A stretch of 64,000 nt of DNA from UBA6059 sp040222235 (lineage in GTDB: Bacteria > Bacteroidota > Bacteroidia > Cytophagales > Cyclobacteriaceae): the NCBI GenBank assembly GCA_040222235.1, contig JAVKDO010000133.1, positions 1 through 64,000 on the forward strand, given 5' to 3'. Shown one piece after another: positions 8,820 to 18,690 of the stretch. The first letter of the stretch is position 1, and each line of letters begins with the position of its first letter. A program made the position numbers and the translations under genes. The notes under the pieces are model-generated. The model saw nothing but the letters and a program-made list of their open reading frames with translations, ran no database searches and had not been told where the DNA came from.

Positions 8820-11561
8820 TTGAAAAAAATATTCGTTACACTTCTGATCATCCTCTTAGGAGTAGGTGGGTATTTTGGATATCAATACTGGCAAGACAAT
8901 CGTAGCATCAATGTATGGTCACTTGTGCCAGAGGATGCCTATTTTGTCTATGAAGCTGAAAACGCATTTGCATTAGCACAATCGCTGGATTCTGTCAAGG
9001 CTGGCCTGACCTTGAAGTCGCTCCCATCATTCAAGCGCGCCAATGATTACTTACTCAAACTAGACAGTGTAGCAGGTGAAAATGCGAGCTTCTCTGACTT
9101 CTTCTCAGATAACCCGCTATTAGTCTCTGGACATGCTATCGCAAAGGATAAAATTGACTTTTTATATACCATAGAAGTGCGGAATATCAAGCAGCACGCA
9201 CTTGTGACTTCCCTTTCCAATGCGATTGCCGACTCCTACACGAAGAGTACACGCACCTACCTCGGCAATACCATTTCTGAGATTTCCAATAGGGAGTCGG
9301 TCTTTACCTATATCTATTATAAAAACTACTTCGTAGGCAGCTTCACTCCTTACCTCGTCGAGGACGCAATTCGTACGTTTAGTGAAGAAGATCGTCCTTC
9401 GTTTTTGGAAGCAAATCGATCACTTTTTCAGCTCGCCAAGTTGGAGCAAGATGAAGGTAATTTGTACATCAATTCATCGGCACTAGGTGGACTGGCAGAA
9501 ACTTTCGCTGATAATATCAAGAAGGATTACGGTTTTCTGAACACACTTTCGGATCACACTTTTCTCGACCTACAGGTCGAAGAGGACTTGATCGTATTCA
9601 ATGGTTTTTCTGTTAATGATAAGCCTGGAGACAATCTCTTGGATGCGTTTGATGGTAATGCCGGCGTGCCTTTTTCATTTCATGATCTCATTCCCAATAG
9701 GGCGGCTTGGCTTCTTCACATCAGTTTTGCTGATCCTGCCAAATGGATGAAGGGTTGGGCAGCCAAATGGGCAGATGAAATCCGCGCCTCTCAAAACTAT
9801 GTCAACTTCCTTGCAGCTGAGTATGATATCAACCTACAGTCTTTCCAGTCGTGGATTGGGAACGAAGTGGCACTAGTCGAGGTTGAAAATGCTAATCCTC
9901 AACTTCAGAGCCTTATTGCGATAGTGGATGCCAATGACATAGGTGAAGCGTATAAGCAACTCAATATCCTCTCTGAGCGAATGGCTCAGAATGATAACGA
10001 TTCTGTCTACAGTGAGCCTTATGGCGATATGGTGATTCGACAGCTCAAGATTGATCAGCTACCGCAATTGCTATTCGGGCCGATGTTCGCTGGATTCGAA
10101 AGTACGTTTTATCTGCCGTTTGACGGGAAGATCATCATGGGTAATAATGATCAGGTACTCAAGCAACTGATGGAAGATGTAAGCAACGAAGACACCTGGG
10201 GCAAGTCAATCCGAACGATGCAGTTCTTTGATCTGCTGAACAAAGAGGCTAACCTCAACCTTATCGTGGATACCAATCGATCTTGGAAGACGATCACCAA
10301 ACATCTGCGATCTGAGTGGGTGGTCTTTGCCGAAGAAAATGGATCGCTATTGCGAAGCTTTGAGATGGTGGCTGCTCAGTTCAGCAACATTGATAATAAG
10401 TACTATACCAACGTAGCGCTTTATCAACCAGGGGAATTTGATGCTAAGACTGGCGCCACGGACTATCAGGTAGAGCAGACCATTACCTTCCCTCATAAGA
10501 TTGTGACCCGCCCATTCTTCAGCAGGAGCCATGTCGATCGCTCTATTGAGTTCGCGATGCAAGACAGTGCTGGTAACTTCTATCATCTGGATAAAGACCT
10601 GGAGGTGCTCTGGTCAGACTCGCTCGGAGGTATTATCAATAGCGAACTGATGCAGATTGACTACTTCACGAGCAAGAAGCTACAATTCGCATTCTCTACT
10701 CCCTATCAGATACAAGGCATTGACCGCACAGGTGAGTCGTTACCGGACTACCCTATCGAAAATCCTTCTAGTGATCCAATTGCTTTCTTCAATGTCATCG
10801 ACTATGACAATACCAAGAATTATAGATTGGCGGTAGCGAGTAATCGAGGGAGTGTATATCTCCTTGATAAGTCTGGCAAGCAGCTGGAGGGTTGGAATCC
10901 GATGAGGCTAAGAGGTCGATTGGCTGTTGGTCCCTTTCATTTGCGCATTTCCGGTAGGGACTTAATAATAGCACCGCAGGTAGACGGGCTAATCAATGTG
11001 CTGAATAGACGAGGTGGCAGCTACCAAGGCTTCCCACTTGATCTGAAGTCACCTCTGGCCACCAAACTATATGTCAACATCGGCCCGGCCTTCAACAACA
11101 CTTCACTCACTACGATCAATGAACAAGGCGAAATCATTAGTTTTAATCTTAATGGTGCCATCACAAAGCGAGAGCAGCTCTACAAGCCAAAACCAGCATC
11201 CAGATTTGACATAGTGGAGGATGCGCTGAGCAATGGTTTTGTCATTGGCCGAAAGGATGATACACGAGTCGGTGTGCTCGATCAGAACGGCAACATCCTT
11301 TTTGAAAAGGACTATTTATCTACAGGGGATATTGATTTCCAGTACTATAATTTTGGTGCTGGCGTAGAGGTGATTGTACTGATCGATCGAGAGCAGGGCT
11401 ATACTTATCTATATGATCGCAAAGGCACATTAATCAACTTCAAGCCATTGGAGTCCGCCCATCGCATCGGACTTATCTACTCTGAAGCGAATAAAGAATT
11501 TAAAATATTCAAGGCATTTGAGAATGAGTTCTCGGTGCTTACTTTGAAATACTCTGGCTAA
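8820..11561 (+). CDS. Large membrane-anchored protein of unknown function with propeller-like C-terminus
   Basis: 913 residues, beginning at a TTG (8820); the lysine pair and hydrophobic stretch IFVTLLIILLGVGGYFGY directly after it make a single N-terminal anchor, so the start is convincing. The periplasmic part begins VPEDAYFVYEAEN, recalling DUF3352-type proteins. From about residue 560 there are short strand-rich repeats around phrases such as LEVLWSDSLGG, YLLDKSGKQL and GVLDQNGNILF, typical of a PQQ/WD40-like propeller. No catalytic motif recognised. It ends 17 bp before an exported amidohydrolase, suggesting cotranscription. I do not recognise a named family with confidence. Confidence 0.75.
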   Translation: MKKIFVTLLIILLGVGGYFGYQYWQDNRSINVWSLVPEDAYFVYEAENAFALAQSLDSVKAGLTLKSLPSFKRANDYLLKLDSVAGENASFSDFFSDNPLLVSGHAIAKDKIDFLYTIEVRNIKQHALVTSLSNAIADSYTKSTRTYLGNTISEISNRESVFTYIYYKNYFVGSFTPYLVEDAIRTFSEEDRPSFLEANRSLFQLAKLEQDEGNLYINSSALGGLAETFADNIKKDYGFLNTLSDHTFLDLQVEEDLIVFNGFSVNDKPGDNLLDAFDGNAGVPFSFHDLIPNRAAWLLHISFADPAKWMKGWAAKWADEIRASQNYVNFLAAEYDINLQSFQSWIGNEVALVEVENANPQLQSLIAIVDANDIGEAYKQLNILSERMAQNDNDSVYSEPYGDMVIRQLKIDQLPQLLFGPMFAGFESTFYLPFDGKIIMGNNDQVLKQLMEDVSNEDTWGKSIRTMQFFDLLNKEANLNLIVDTNRSWKTITKHLRSEWVVFAEENGSLLRSFEMVAAQFSNIDNKYYTNVALYQPGEFDAKTGATDYQVEQTITFPHKIVTRPFFSRSHVDRSIEFAMQDSAGNFYHLDKDLEVLWSDSLGGIINSELMQIDYFTSKKLQFAFSTPYQIQGIDRTGESLPDYPIENPSSDPIAFFNVIDYDNTKNYRLAVASNRGSVYLLDKSGKQLEGWNPMRLRGRLAVGPFHLRISGRDLIIAPQVDGLINVLNRRGGSYQGFPLDLKSPLATKLYVNIGPAFNNTSLTTINEQGEIISFNLNGAITKREQLYKPKPASRFDIVEDALSNGFVIGRKDDTRVGVLDQNGNILFEKDYLSTGDIDFQYYNFGAGVEVIVLIDREQGYTYLYDRKGTLINFKPLESAHRIGLIYSEANKEFKIFKAFENEFSVLTLKYSG

Positions 11562-11578
11562 CCAATCTCAACTAACCC

Positions 11579-12925
11579 ATGCGGAATTTTTTCACATCCA
11601 TCCTGCTGATCTACTTCATTTTTCCAGTTTCTGCCCAGTCCGTCAAAGCACTTGTAGGCGGGACGCTGATCGATGGTCACGGCGGTACCCCAATCCAAAA
11701 TAGTGTCGTGCTTATTGAGGACGATCGGATCGTGGCAGTAGGCTCGATGAGCGAGGTGGATATCCCTCAAGATGCAGAGATCATCTCGACTGAGGGCATG
11801 AGCGTCTTACCCGGCCTCTGGGAGAGCCATGCTCACCTCCAGCTCAACGGCCATGGCGTCTACACGCACTGGCGACCTACCTATCGGAAAATATTTGGTT
11901 CTGTGATCATGCCCTCTTCGGCACATCAGCTACTGATGGCAGGCGTGACCAGTGCGCGCGATCTCGGTGGCCCCTTGGAGGAATCCATCGACGTTCGCGA
12001 CCGGATTAATCGCGGCGAGATACCTGGCCCCACGCTCTACGTATCAGGCCCATTTATCCAGAAAGCACCTTATGTGGGTACTGAGTTTTATCGTTGGGGT
12101 GTAGATGGAGCTGAGGACGCACGTGCGAAAGTGAGAAAACTAGCCAAAGCTGGAGTAGATGTCATTAAATACATCGATCAAGACCTGATGACTATGGAGG
12201 AGGCAGCTGCTGTGGTAGATGAGGCGCATAAGCAGGGACTTCCCGTGGTGGCCCACTCGCATCGGCCAGAGGAGATCCGAAGAGGGCTAAAATTCGGCAT
12301 TGACAACTTTGAACATACCGGACTTGCCAATGCCCCTGAGTATCCCAAGGAGATCATGGATATGATCAAGGAGCGCACCGGATCAGGTAAGAAACTATTC
12401 TGGACACCTACTATCGAGGGGCTGTACAACTATGAATATGTGCGTGACAATCCTGAGAAACTTGATAATGACAGCTGGCATCTTGGCCTCCCCGATTCTA
12501 TCATTTCTGATATCAGAGCCTCCCTAAGATATCCTGGCAGACTCTCCTATTTCCAGATCACACCCTACCGTCGACCGCATCTTGAGCGCAAGTTCAATCA
12601 GTTGGTAGAGTCTGGCGTGGTACTTATGATTGGTACAGATAGCGGTATCCCAATGAAGTTTCACAGCCAATCGACCTGGAACGAACTAGACGTATGGGTT
12701 AATGAATTCGGGTACGACCCGTTGCTGGCCATCAAGTCAGCGACCTACTGGCCGTCCGTGATGATGGGTGTGGATAAGGACTATGGCACCATCGTTGAAG
12801 GTAAGTATGCGGACATCATTGCCGTGGATGGAGACGTGCTTCGGTACATTTCATTGTTGCAGGATGTGGACTTGGTGGTCAAACATGGGAAAATTGTTAA
12901 GCAGGATGGTCAACGAATAGAGTAA
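11579..12925 (+). CDS. Exported amidohydrolase family protein (imidazolonepropionase-like)
   Basis: 448 residues with a signal peptide (hydrophobic run to PVSAQ near residue 20). Metal-dependent hydrolase of the amidohydrolase superfamily: metal-binding ESHAHL on strand 1, a lysine in VIKYIDQD, histidines in VVAHSHRPEE and DNFEHTG, and the catalytic aspartate in MIGTDSGIP. The composite beta-domain at the N-terminus (LVGGTLIDGHGGTPI) is complete. These periplasmic members act on cyclic amides, lactones or Xaa-Pro dipeptides; the substrate cannot be read here. Begins 17 bp after the preceding anchored protein gene. Confidence 0.88.
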   Translation: MRNFFTSILLIYFIFPVSAQSVKALVGGTLIDGHGGTPIQNSVVLIEDDRIVAVGSMSEVDIPQDAEIISTEGMSVLPGLWESHAHLQLNGHGVYTHWRPTYRKIFGSVIMPSSAHQLLMAGVTSARDLGGPLEESIDVRDRINRGEIPGPTLYVSGPFIQKAPYVGTEFYRWGVDGAEDARAKVRKLAKAGVDVIKYIDQDLMTMEEAAAVVDEAHKQGLPVVAHSHRPEEIRRGLKFGIDNFEHTGLANAPEYPKEIMDMIKERTGSGKKLFWTPTIEGLYNYEYVRDNPEKLDNDSWHLGLPDSIISDIRASLRYPGRLSYFQITPYRRPHLERKFNQLVESGVVLMIGTDSGIPMKFHSQSTWNELDVWVNEFGYDPLLAIKSATYWPSVMMGVDKDYGTIVEGKYADIIAVDGDVLRYISLLQDVDLVVKHGKIVKQDGQRIE

Positions 12926-12965
12926 ATCAACGTTATGGTTATAGGTGTCATCCTGACGGTCATCA

Positions 12966-14087
12966 ATGAAAAAATACCTCTCTGAAGCCATTTTTCTAAT
13001 TAGCGCCTGGGTTATTGCTACTACAGGCTTCAGTTTCATTGTATTGGTCATGCTACGCTACTTTCAAGAAGCTACTCAGATTAGTGAGCAGATTTCAGAA
13101 AAGACTGTTGCCTGGTACATGACGTCACCTTACCAAATATTAGAAGGATTCTTATTCGGATTATGCTTTGGCATAGTTCACTTCATTGTCCACTGGTTCA
13201 CAGAGCGTGGCAATATACAGAAACTCAGTTTTGGCCGTGTGATTTGGATCAAAAGCTTGCTCTACCTGGTGGGGCTGGGTATTGTGACGCTGGTGGTGTA
13301 CTTCGTGATAACGGCCATGCCCTATTTTCCAAAAACTGCCATGGACGAACTCATCGAGAAGCAGCCGCCTATGATGATGCTGTTCGCCAGCTTCTTATTC
13401 ATGATGTTCTTCCTGATTCTCTTCAACTTCCTATTGGAAATCAACAAGAAATTTGGTCCTAACAACCTCTTAAGAATCTTCCTTGGCCGGTACCATACGC
13501 CTATCGTAGAAGAGCGAATTTTTATGTTCCTCGACCTCAAGTCGTCTACTTACTACGCTGAAAAGCTTGGGCATTTCAAGTACAGCCAGTTGATCCAACT
13601 CTGCTTTAGACACCTCAATTTGGTGTTGGAGAAATCTAACGGAGAGATCTATCAATATGTGGGTGATGAAGCAGTAATGACCTGGGATGCCCGATATCAA
13701 GAAAATTTCAACCATTGCATTGATTTCTTCTTCGCATTCAAGGATAAAATTGAGAAAGAGCGGTTCAACTACGAGTCAAAGTTTGGCTTGGTACCTGAGT
13801 TTAAAGCTGGGGTCAATTGCGGTAGCGTAACCGCCGCTGAGGTAGGTACGATCAAGCGAGAGATAGCCTACCATGGTGACGTACTCAATACCGCCGCTCG
13901 CATCCAGGAGCAATGCAATAGTCTCAAAGAGAAGCTCCTCGTTTCCGGGGATTTCTTATCAGAATTGGGCAATGGTCACACCTACCATTCTATTCCGCTA
14001 GGCGCAACAGAGCTCAAAGGGAAATATCAGCCAGTCAAAATCTTTGCGATCAAGGATCATCCACAAAAAGAAGAAGTGCTAGCCTAG
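12966..14087 (+). CDS. Membrane class III adenylate/guanylate cyclase (copy 1)
   Basis: 373 residues. Four transmembrane helices (roughly 6-31, 55-76, 93-115, 132-156), then a class III cyclase domain. FMFLDLKSST carries the first metal aspartate, YQYVGDEAV the second, FKAGVNCG the substrate-binding region, and NTAARIQ the Asn/Arg pair that stabilises the transition state, so it should be active. Product (cAMP or cGMP) not decidable by eye. The gene at 51475-52557 has the same architecture and nearly the same motifs. Its TAG stop overlaps, on the opposite strand, that of the MATE gene within one CTAG. Confidence 0.9.
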   Translation: MKKYLSEAIFLISAWVIATTGFSFIVLVMLRYFQEATQISEQISEKTVAWYMTSPYQILEGFLFGLCFGIVHFIVHWFTERGNIQKLSFGRVIWIKSLLYLVGLGIVTLVVYFVITAMPYFPKTAMDELIEKQPPMMMLFASFLFMMFFLILFNFLLEINKKFGPNNLLRIFLGRYHTPIVEERIFMFLDLKSSTYYAEKLGHFKYSQLIQLCFRHLNLVLEKSNGEIYQYVGDEAVMTWDARYQENFNHCIDFFFAFKDKIEKERFNYESKFGLVPEFKAGVNCGSVTAAEVGTIKREIAYHGDVLNTAARIQEQCNSLKEKLLVSGDFLSELGNGHTYHSIPLGATELKGKYQPVKIFAIKDHPQKEEVLA

Positions 14088-15493
14088 ACCACCACTTCCT
14101 TCCATCGACCTTTTCGAAATATTATGATCGCGATAATCGCGTGCAGGGAATGGCATCCGGCAATGGATATGAATACGCCCAATGGCCCCATACCCAGACT
14201 AACCGCCAGTAGATAAGACAATGGTATCTGTATCAACCAGAAGCTGACAACATTGATAATGGTTGGCGTTTTGGTATCTCCGGCTCCATTAAATGCTTGT
14301 GAAACGACCATTCCATAGGCGAAAAACATGTAGCCGAGGCATATGACCTGCAGTGCAAGTACCCCGTGCCCAACGACCTCCATAGTGGAAGTGAAGAGCA
14401 GCATAATGGGCTCTGCACCTAGTATGAATATGAGAGAAATCGAACCCAGGAATATCATATTGAACTTGGCTGTACGCCAAACAGAAGTTTCTGCGCGCTC
14501 TGGTTCTTTGGCTCCAAGATTTTGCCCCACGAGGGTCGCCGCTGCATTGGCCATGCCCCATGAAGGCAGTATCCCAAAGATGATCACGCGTACAGCTATA
14601 GTATAACCTGCCAGTACATCGCTTCCAAAGACAGACAATACCCTAATTAGGAATATCCAGCTCGCAGACTCGATCAGGAATTGGCCCATGCCTCCGGCAG
14701 AAAGCTTCAGCATCGACTTCATGATGTTCCATTGCAAAACAAAGTTCTTGGCTGTGAGTCGAACGATTGCCTTGTCGCCGAATAATCTGGTCAGCTGATA
14801 GAGCACACCAACCGATCTACCAATGGTCGTGGCAATCGCGGCTCCTTCCACGCCATAGGCTGGTACAATCCAAAATCCAAAAATGAAGAGTGGGTCTAGA
14901 ATCAAGTTGAGGCCATTGGCTATCCAAAGTGACCGCATAGCTATGGAGGCATCACCAGCACCTCTAAAAATGGCATTGATTAAAAAGAGCATCATGATGC
15001 TCATATTACCACCAATTAGGATCGCCGTATATCGCCAGCCTTCTTCGATCAGAGCGGGCTCTGCGCCCATCAGGGCTAGCATATCCTTGGCATAGACAAT
15101 GCCGATCACTCCTATGACTAAAGAAACTGCTACTCCTACAATCATAGCCTGAAATGCGACCGTCCCGGCCGCATCTGTATTCTTCTCCCCTACTCGCCGA
15201 GCCACCATGGCAGTCACGGCCATGCTCAAGCCAATAGATACGGAGTAGACTAGCGTGATCATCGACTCGGTAAGGCCCACCGTAGCAACGGCATTGGTGC
15301 CTACCTGACTAACGTAGAATACGTCCACTACTGCAAATAAGGACTCCATGACCATCTCCAGGATCATAGGAATGGACAGCATAAAGATGGCCTTGTTGAT
15401 GCTGCCAGTGGTAAACTCTTTTTCAGTGCCTTGCACCGAAATAATGAAAAGCTTGTAAAGCTTGCGTAAGCTGTTAATAGAAAAATTGGTCAT
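14084..15493 (-). CDS. MATE family multidrug/metabolite efflux transporter
   Basis: 469 residues with about 12 transmembrane helices in two related halves. Characteristic opening KAIFMLSIPMILEMVMESLF, then VDVFYVSQVGTNAVATVGL, and the second-half counterpart around SWGMANAAATLVGQNLGA. Moves cationic compounds or metabolites outward using a Na+ or H+ gradient. ATG at 15493. Convergent with the cyclase gene, the two stop codons sharing the palindrome CTAG (14084-14087). Substrate unknown. Confidence 0.93.
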   Translation of the reverse strand: MTNFSINSLRKLYKLFIISVQGTEKEFTTGSINKAIFMLSIPMILEMVMESLFAVVDVFYVSQVGTNAVATVGLTESMITLVYSVSIGLSMAVTAMVARRVGEKNTDAAGTVAFQAMIVGVAVSLVIGVIGIVYAKDMLALMGAEPALIEEGWRYTAILIGGNMSIMMLFLINAIFRGAGDASIAMRSLWIANGLNLILDPLFIFGFWIVPAYGVEGAAIATTIGRSVGVLYQLTRLFGDKAIVRLTAKNFVLQWNIMKSMLKLSAGGMGQFLIESASWIFLIRVLSVFGSDVLAGYTIAVRVIIFGILPSWGMANAAATLVGQNLGAKEPERAETSVWRTAKFNMIFLGSISLIFILGAEPIMLLFTSTMEVVGHGVLALQVICLGYMFFAYGMVVSQAFNGAGDTKTPTIINVVSFWLIQIPLSYLLAVSLGMGPLGVFISIAGCHSLHAIIAIIIFRKGRWKEVVV

Positions 15494-15645
15494 CTGAAGA
15501 TTTTAATACCTGAAAAAATGGAAACAATAAATGCCTGATTATCCCTGGGAGGGACGGTTACACCTGAAATAGATTAGGTGCGTATACAGGCTCAGGTATC
15601 TTCATAGTGAGGTAAAGTTGATGCTTTTCTAGATAAAGAGCAAAA

Positions 15646-16200
15646 CTACTCGGACCAAAAGCCAAATAGTCGGTTGCCCGGGTCGTCTGGCGTATCACTA
15701 CTGAAGAACTGCTCAACCGCCTCAACTAACTCTTCCTTACTGATATATGCATCTCCATTGCGATCAATCAATCGAAAACTCTTGGCTATGTAGCGTACTT
15801 CAATATTATAACCTACGAACAAATCGACGTATTCAATCATTGAGATAAAGCCGTCACGATCAGTATCGAAATTTGTTATTATCTCACCTGTTAGACGACT
15901 AATGAAGCTATAGAATTCTTCGTCTGTTCCATTTACGATATGCTTATCAGCATGGTCAAGCCATTGCTCCAATGTGACCTGGCCGCTATCCCCTCCTACG
16001 GCTTGATAAATATCTGACCATTGATAACCATAGGCTTTAGTTAGATTTATAAAGGGACGAGCATCCTCCTCTAAACTCCTCAAAATACATAGGTTCTCAG
16101 CCACCCCGAGAAAATCTGCTTCTTCTAATATTCCATTAGAATCAAAGTCAAGAACATCGAAATAATGAGTGAGCTTCTTTTTTTGAAAGTCAGTGAGCAT
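15646..16200 (-). CDS. EF-hand calcium-binding protein
   Basis: 184 residues, no signal peptide, soluble and helical. Three calcium loops are clear: DFDSNGILEEAD (18-29), DTDRDGFISMIE in the middle, and DRNGDAYISKEE near the C-terminus; a fourth, degenerate helix-loop-helix (around GGDSGQVTLEQW) would complete two EF-hand pairs. The layout resembles sarcoplasmic-calcium-binding-type proteins. Probably a cytoplasmic Ca2+ buffer or sensor; no partner is evident from the neighbours. Confidence 0.85.
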   Translation of the reverse strand: MLTDFQKKKLTHYFDVLDFDSNGILEEADFLGVAENLCILRSLEEDARPFINLTKAYGYQWSDIYQAVGGDSGQVTLEQWLDHADKHIVNGTDEEFYSFISRLTGEIITNFDTDRDGFISMIEYVDLFVGYNIEVRYIAKSFRLIDRNGDAYISKEELVEAVEQFFSSDTPDDPGNRLFGFWSE

Positions 16201-16555
16201 ATCTATCTATGGATTGAATCGAGCAAATATATAGATATAGCTCAAGAATAAGATTTCACTTAGATAAATCAGGGTTCACCAGTCAATTCACCATTATAAA
16301 TGCCCCTATATATGGGCATAAAAAAAGTCGGACAACTAGCGTTATCCGACCAACCAGCTAATAGAGATAAAAAGACCTAAGTCTTGATGTAAAGTTGAAG
16401 CATGGGCAGCAAACAAAAAATACCTAGTAATGAGTATTTTTTGAAAAAATCACTTCAAATATGAACGATTTCGAACACATTTGAGCTGTTTTGTGATTAT
16501 CAACTGATAATTCAGAGTTATCAAAAACTATAAATGAAATTCTTAGCCTTCGAGA
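16201..16555. other. Intergenic region between EF-hand and M3 peptidase genes
   Basis: About 355 bp. Contains the leftward terminator at 16320-16350 and a smaller hairpin (TGCCC/GGGCA at 16301-16318, with a TATATA-rich loop). The rest is AT-rich and should include the promoter of the EF-hand gene. No other gene-like frame seen. Confidence 0.6.
16320..16350 (-). terminator. Rho-independent terminator downstream of the M3 peptidase gene
   Basis: On the minus strand, GTCGGATAAC pairs with GTTGTCCGAC (10 bp with one G-U pair, four-base loop GCTA) and is followed at once by seven T residues (16326-16320). It lies about 205 bp after the stop of the leftward M3 peptidase gene and before the EF-hand gene, so the latter needs its own promoter. 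Confidence 0.8.
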
Positions 16556-18595
16556 TTACTGCAATCCACTCCGCTCAAGAAGGGCTTCTATCGACGGCTC
16601 TTGGCCTCTAAACTTTTTGTACAATTCCATGGGATGTTCACTACCACCCTTGGACAGGATATTTGCTCTGAAGCTATTGGCCACCTCACTATTGAAAATC
16701 CCTTTTTCTTTAAAATAGGAAAAAGCATCAGCATCTAGCACTTCGGCCCATTTGTAGCTATAGTACCCAGCTCCGTATCCACCGGCAAATATGTGGGAGA
16801 ATTGAGTGCTCATACAAGCCTCCTCTATTTTGGGGAATAAGTCTGTTTGACCAAGCGCCTCTTGCTCAAATTTCTGAACATCATCCACTTCTTCAGCTCT
16901 TTCGACGGTATGCCACTTCATATCCAGCATACCAAAGCTTAACTGTCTCATCGTCTGATACGCTTGATGATATTTCGAAGCATTCTTAAGATTGTCAATC
17001 AATTCTTGAGGGATAGCTTCTCCTGTTTCGTAATGCTCGGCAAACAAGTCCAGGCATTCTTTCTCTAGCAGCCAATTCTCTAGTATCTGAGAGGGTAGCT
17101 CGACAAAATCCCAGAAGACATTTGTACCCGCAATGCTGCTATAGCTTCCTTCTGCTAAGATGGAATGTAACGCATGCCCAAACTCATGGAAGAGCGTGTT
17201 GACCTCATCAAAAGTGAGTAAAGACGGTGTATCACCCGATGGAGGTGTAAAATTACAAACGATAGAAACGATAGGCCGTCTCTCCTTGCCATTAGCTACG
17301 CGCTGCTCTCGGAAGTTAGTCATCCAAGCACCTCCACGCTTTCCTTCTCTTGGGAAAAAGTCGCCATAGAAGATCGCCATCAGCTTCTCAGACTCATCAT
17401 ACACCTCGTAGGCTTTTACATCTTTATGGTAAACTGGTATGTCCGCATTTACTTTAAAACTCAGTCCGTATAGTTTTTCCGCTACCGCAAATACGCCATT
17501 GATACATTTGTCTAATTCAAAGTAAGGCTTAAGCAGCTCATCACTGACATTGTATTTCTTCTTTTTGAGCTTCTCAGAGTAATAAGCCCAGTCCCATCGC
17601 TGAAGCTCAACATCATCTCCAATTTCACGCATAAATGATTTGATTTCTACTACCTCCTCTTTGGCTTTGTCCATAGACTTGGTCATCAACTCTTCTTGCA
17701 ATTCCTCTACCCCTGCTACCGTCTTGGCCATTCGCTCTTCGAGCACGTAAGTGGCATAGCTCTCATATCCAAGTAGCTTGGCTAATTCAGATCTAAGAGA
17801 AATGATCTTGCTGATATTCTCCTGATTATCTGAGTCATCGCCTTTGACACATTTACTCATGTAGGCCTTAAAGAGCTTTTCTCTGAGCTCACGATTGTCC
17901 GCATGCTCCATGAATGGGACATAGCTTGGTGCCTGTAGTGTAAACATCCAGCCCTTCTTGTCTTTGGCCTTTGCAAGATGCTCAGCGGCATCTTTGGCGT
18001 ATTGAGGCAACCCAGCCAGGTCCGTCTCATCTTCAATAAGTAGTTCGTACTTATTGGTCTCGGCTAACACATTCTCCCCAAACTTCAATGTAAGCTCTGC
18101 CAGCTCAGTCGAAATTTCGCGATAGCGCTGCTTTGACTTACTGTCAAGATCTGCCCCACTTCGAACAAACCCCTTGTAGGTTTTCTCTAGTAGCGTGCGC
18201 TGCTCAGTGGTCAGGTTAAGTTCAATACCCTCACTGTATACACTTTTTACTCTTGAAAAAAGGGCTTCATTTTGCATGATATCGTTCTGAAACGCCGTAA
18301 GATCTGGACTTAGCTCCATCGCTATCTTCTGTATTTCGTCACTAGTCTCGGCAGAGTTGAGGTTAAAGAGTACACTCGTACTGAGGCCGAGTTGATCTCC
18401 AGCAAACTCTAATGCTTCAATGGTGTTTTCGAAGCTTGGAGCTTCATCACTATTTGCGATAGCTTCGATCTCCAATCTTGCCTCGGTAATATTTTCTTTA
18501 ATTCCGGGTACGTAGTGCTCGGTCTTAATCTTATCAAAAGGTGGTACTCCAAATGGAGTGGTAAAGGGTACAGTAAGTGGATTATTTTCAGTCAT
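16556..18595 (-). CDS. M3 family oligopeptidase / peptidyl-dipeptidase Dcp
   Basis: 679 residues, no signal peptide, so cytoplasmic. Zinc metallopeptidase that degrades short peptides. HEFGH is at residues 470-474, with the third ligand region (ENWLLEKE) about 27 residues on, and the substrate-binding GYGAGYYSYKWAEV near the C-terminus. Length and the N-terminal NPLTVPFTTPFGVPPF fit the Dcp/oligopeptidase A group. Divergent from the MscS channel gene, 95 bp between starts. A terminator lies downstream at 16320-16350. Confidence 0.94.
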   Translation of the reverse strand: MTENNPLTVPFTTPFGVPPFDKIKTEHYVPGIKENITEARLEIEAIANSDEAPSFENTIEALEFAGDQLGLSTSVLFNLNSAETSDEIQKIAMELSPDLTAFQNDIMQNEALFSRVKSVYSEGIELNLTTEQRTLLEKTYKGFVRSGADLDSKSKQRYREISTELAELTLKFGENVLAETNKYELLIEDETDLAGLPQYAKDAAEHLAKAKDKKGWMFTLQAPSYVPFMEHADNRELREKLFKAYMSKCVKGDDSDNQENISKIISLRSELAKLLGYESYATYVLEERMAKTVAGVEELQEELMTKSMDKAKEEVVEIKSFMREIGDDVELQRWDWAYYSEKLKKKKYNVSDELLKPYFELDKCINGVFAVAEKLYGLSFKVNADIPVYHKDVKAYEVYDESEKLMAIFYGDFFPREGKRGGAWMTNFREQRVANGKERRPIVSIVCNFTPPSGDTPSLLTFDEVNTLFHEFGHALHSILAEGSYSSIAGTNVFWDFVELPSQILENWLLEKECLDLFAEHYETGEAIPQELIDNLKNASKYHQAYQTMRQLSFGMLDMKWHTVERAEEVDDVQKFEQEALGQTDLFPKIEEACMSTQFSHIFAGGYGAGYYSYKWAEVLDADAFSYFKEKGIFNSEVANSFRANILSKGGSEHPMELYKKFRGQEPSIEALLERSGLQ

Positions 18596-18690
18596 GATTT
18601 TATCATTTTCAACTCAAAATTAGACAGAATCAGGGAAGCCTATTGCCTGAAAAAATCATTTTATCTTTGCTGCTCAAAACCCAATTGAAT

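Noticed and set aside
16301..16318. Hairpin TGCCC/GGGCA as a second terminator
   Set aside because: Only five pairs with an eight-base loop and no proper T tract on either strand; the neighbouring 16320-16350 hairpin explains termination.
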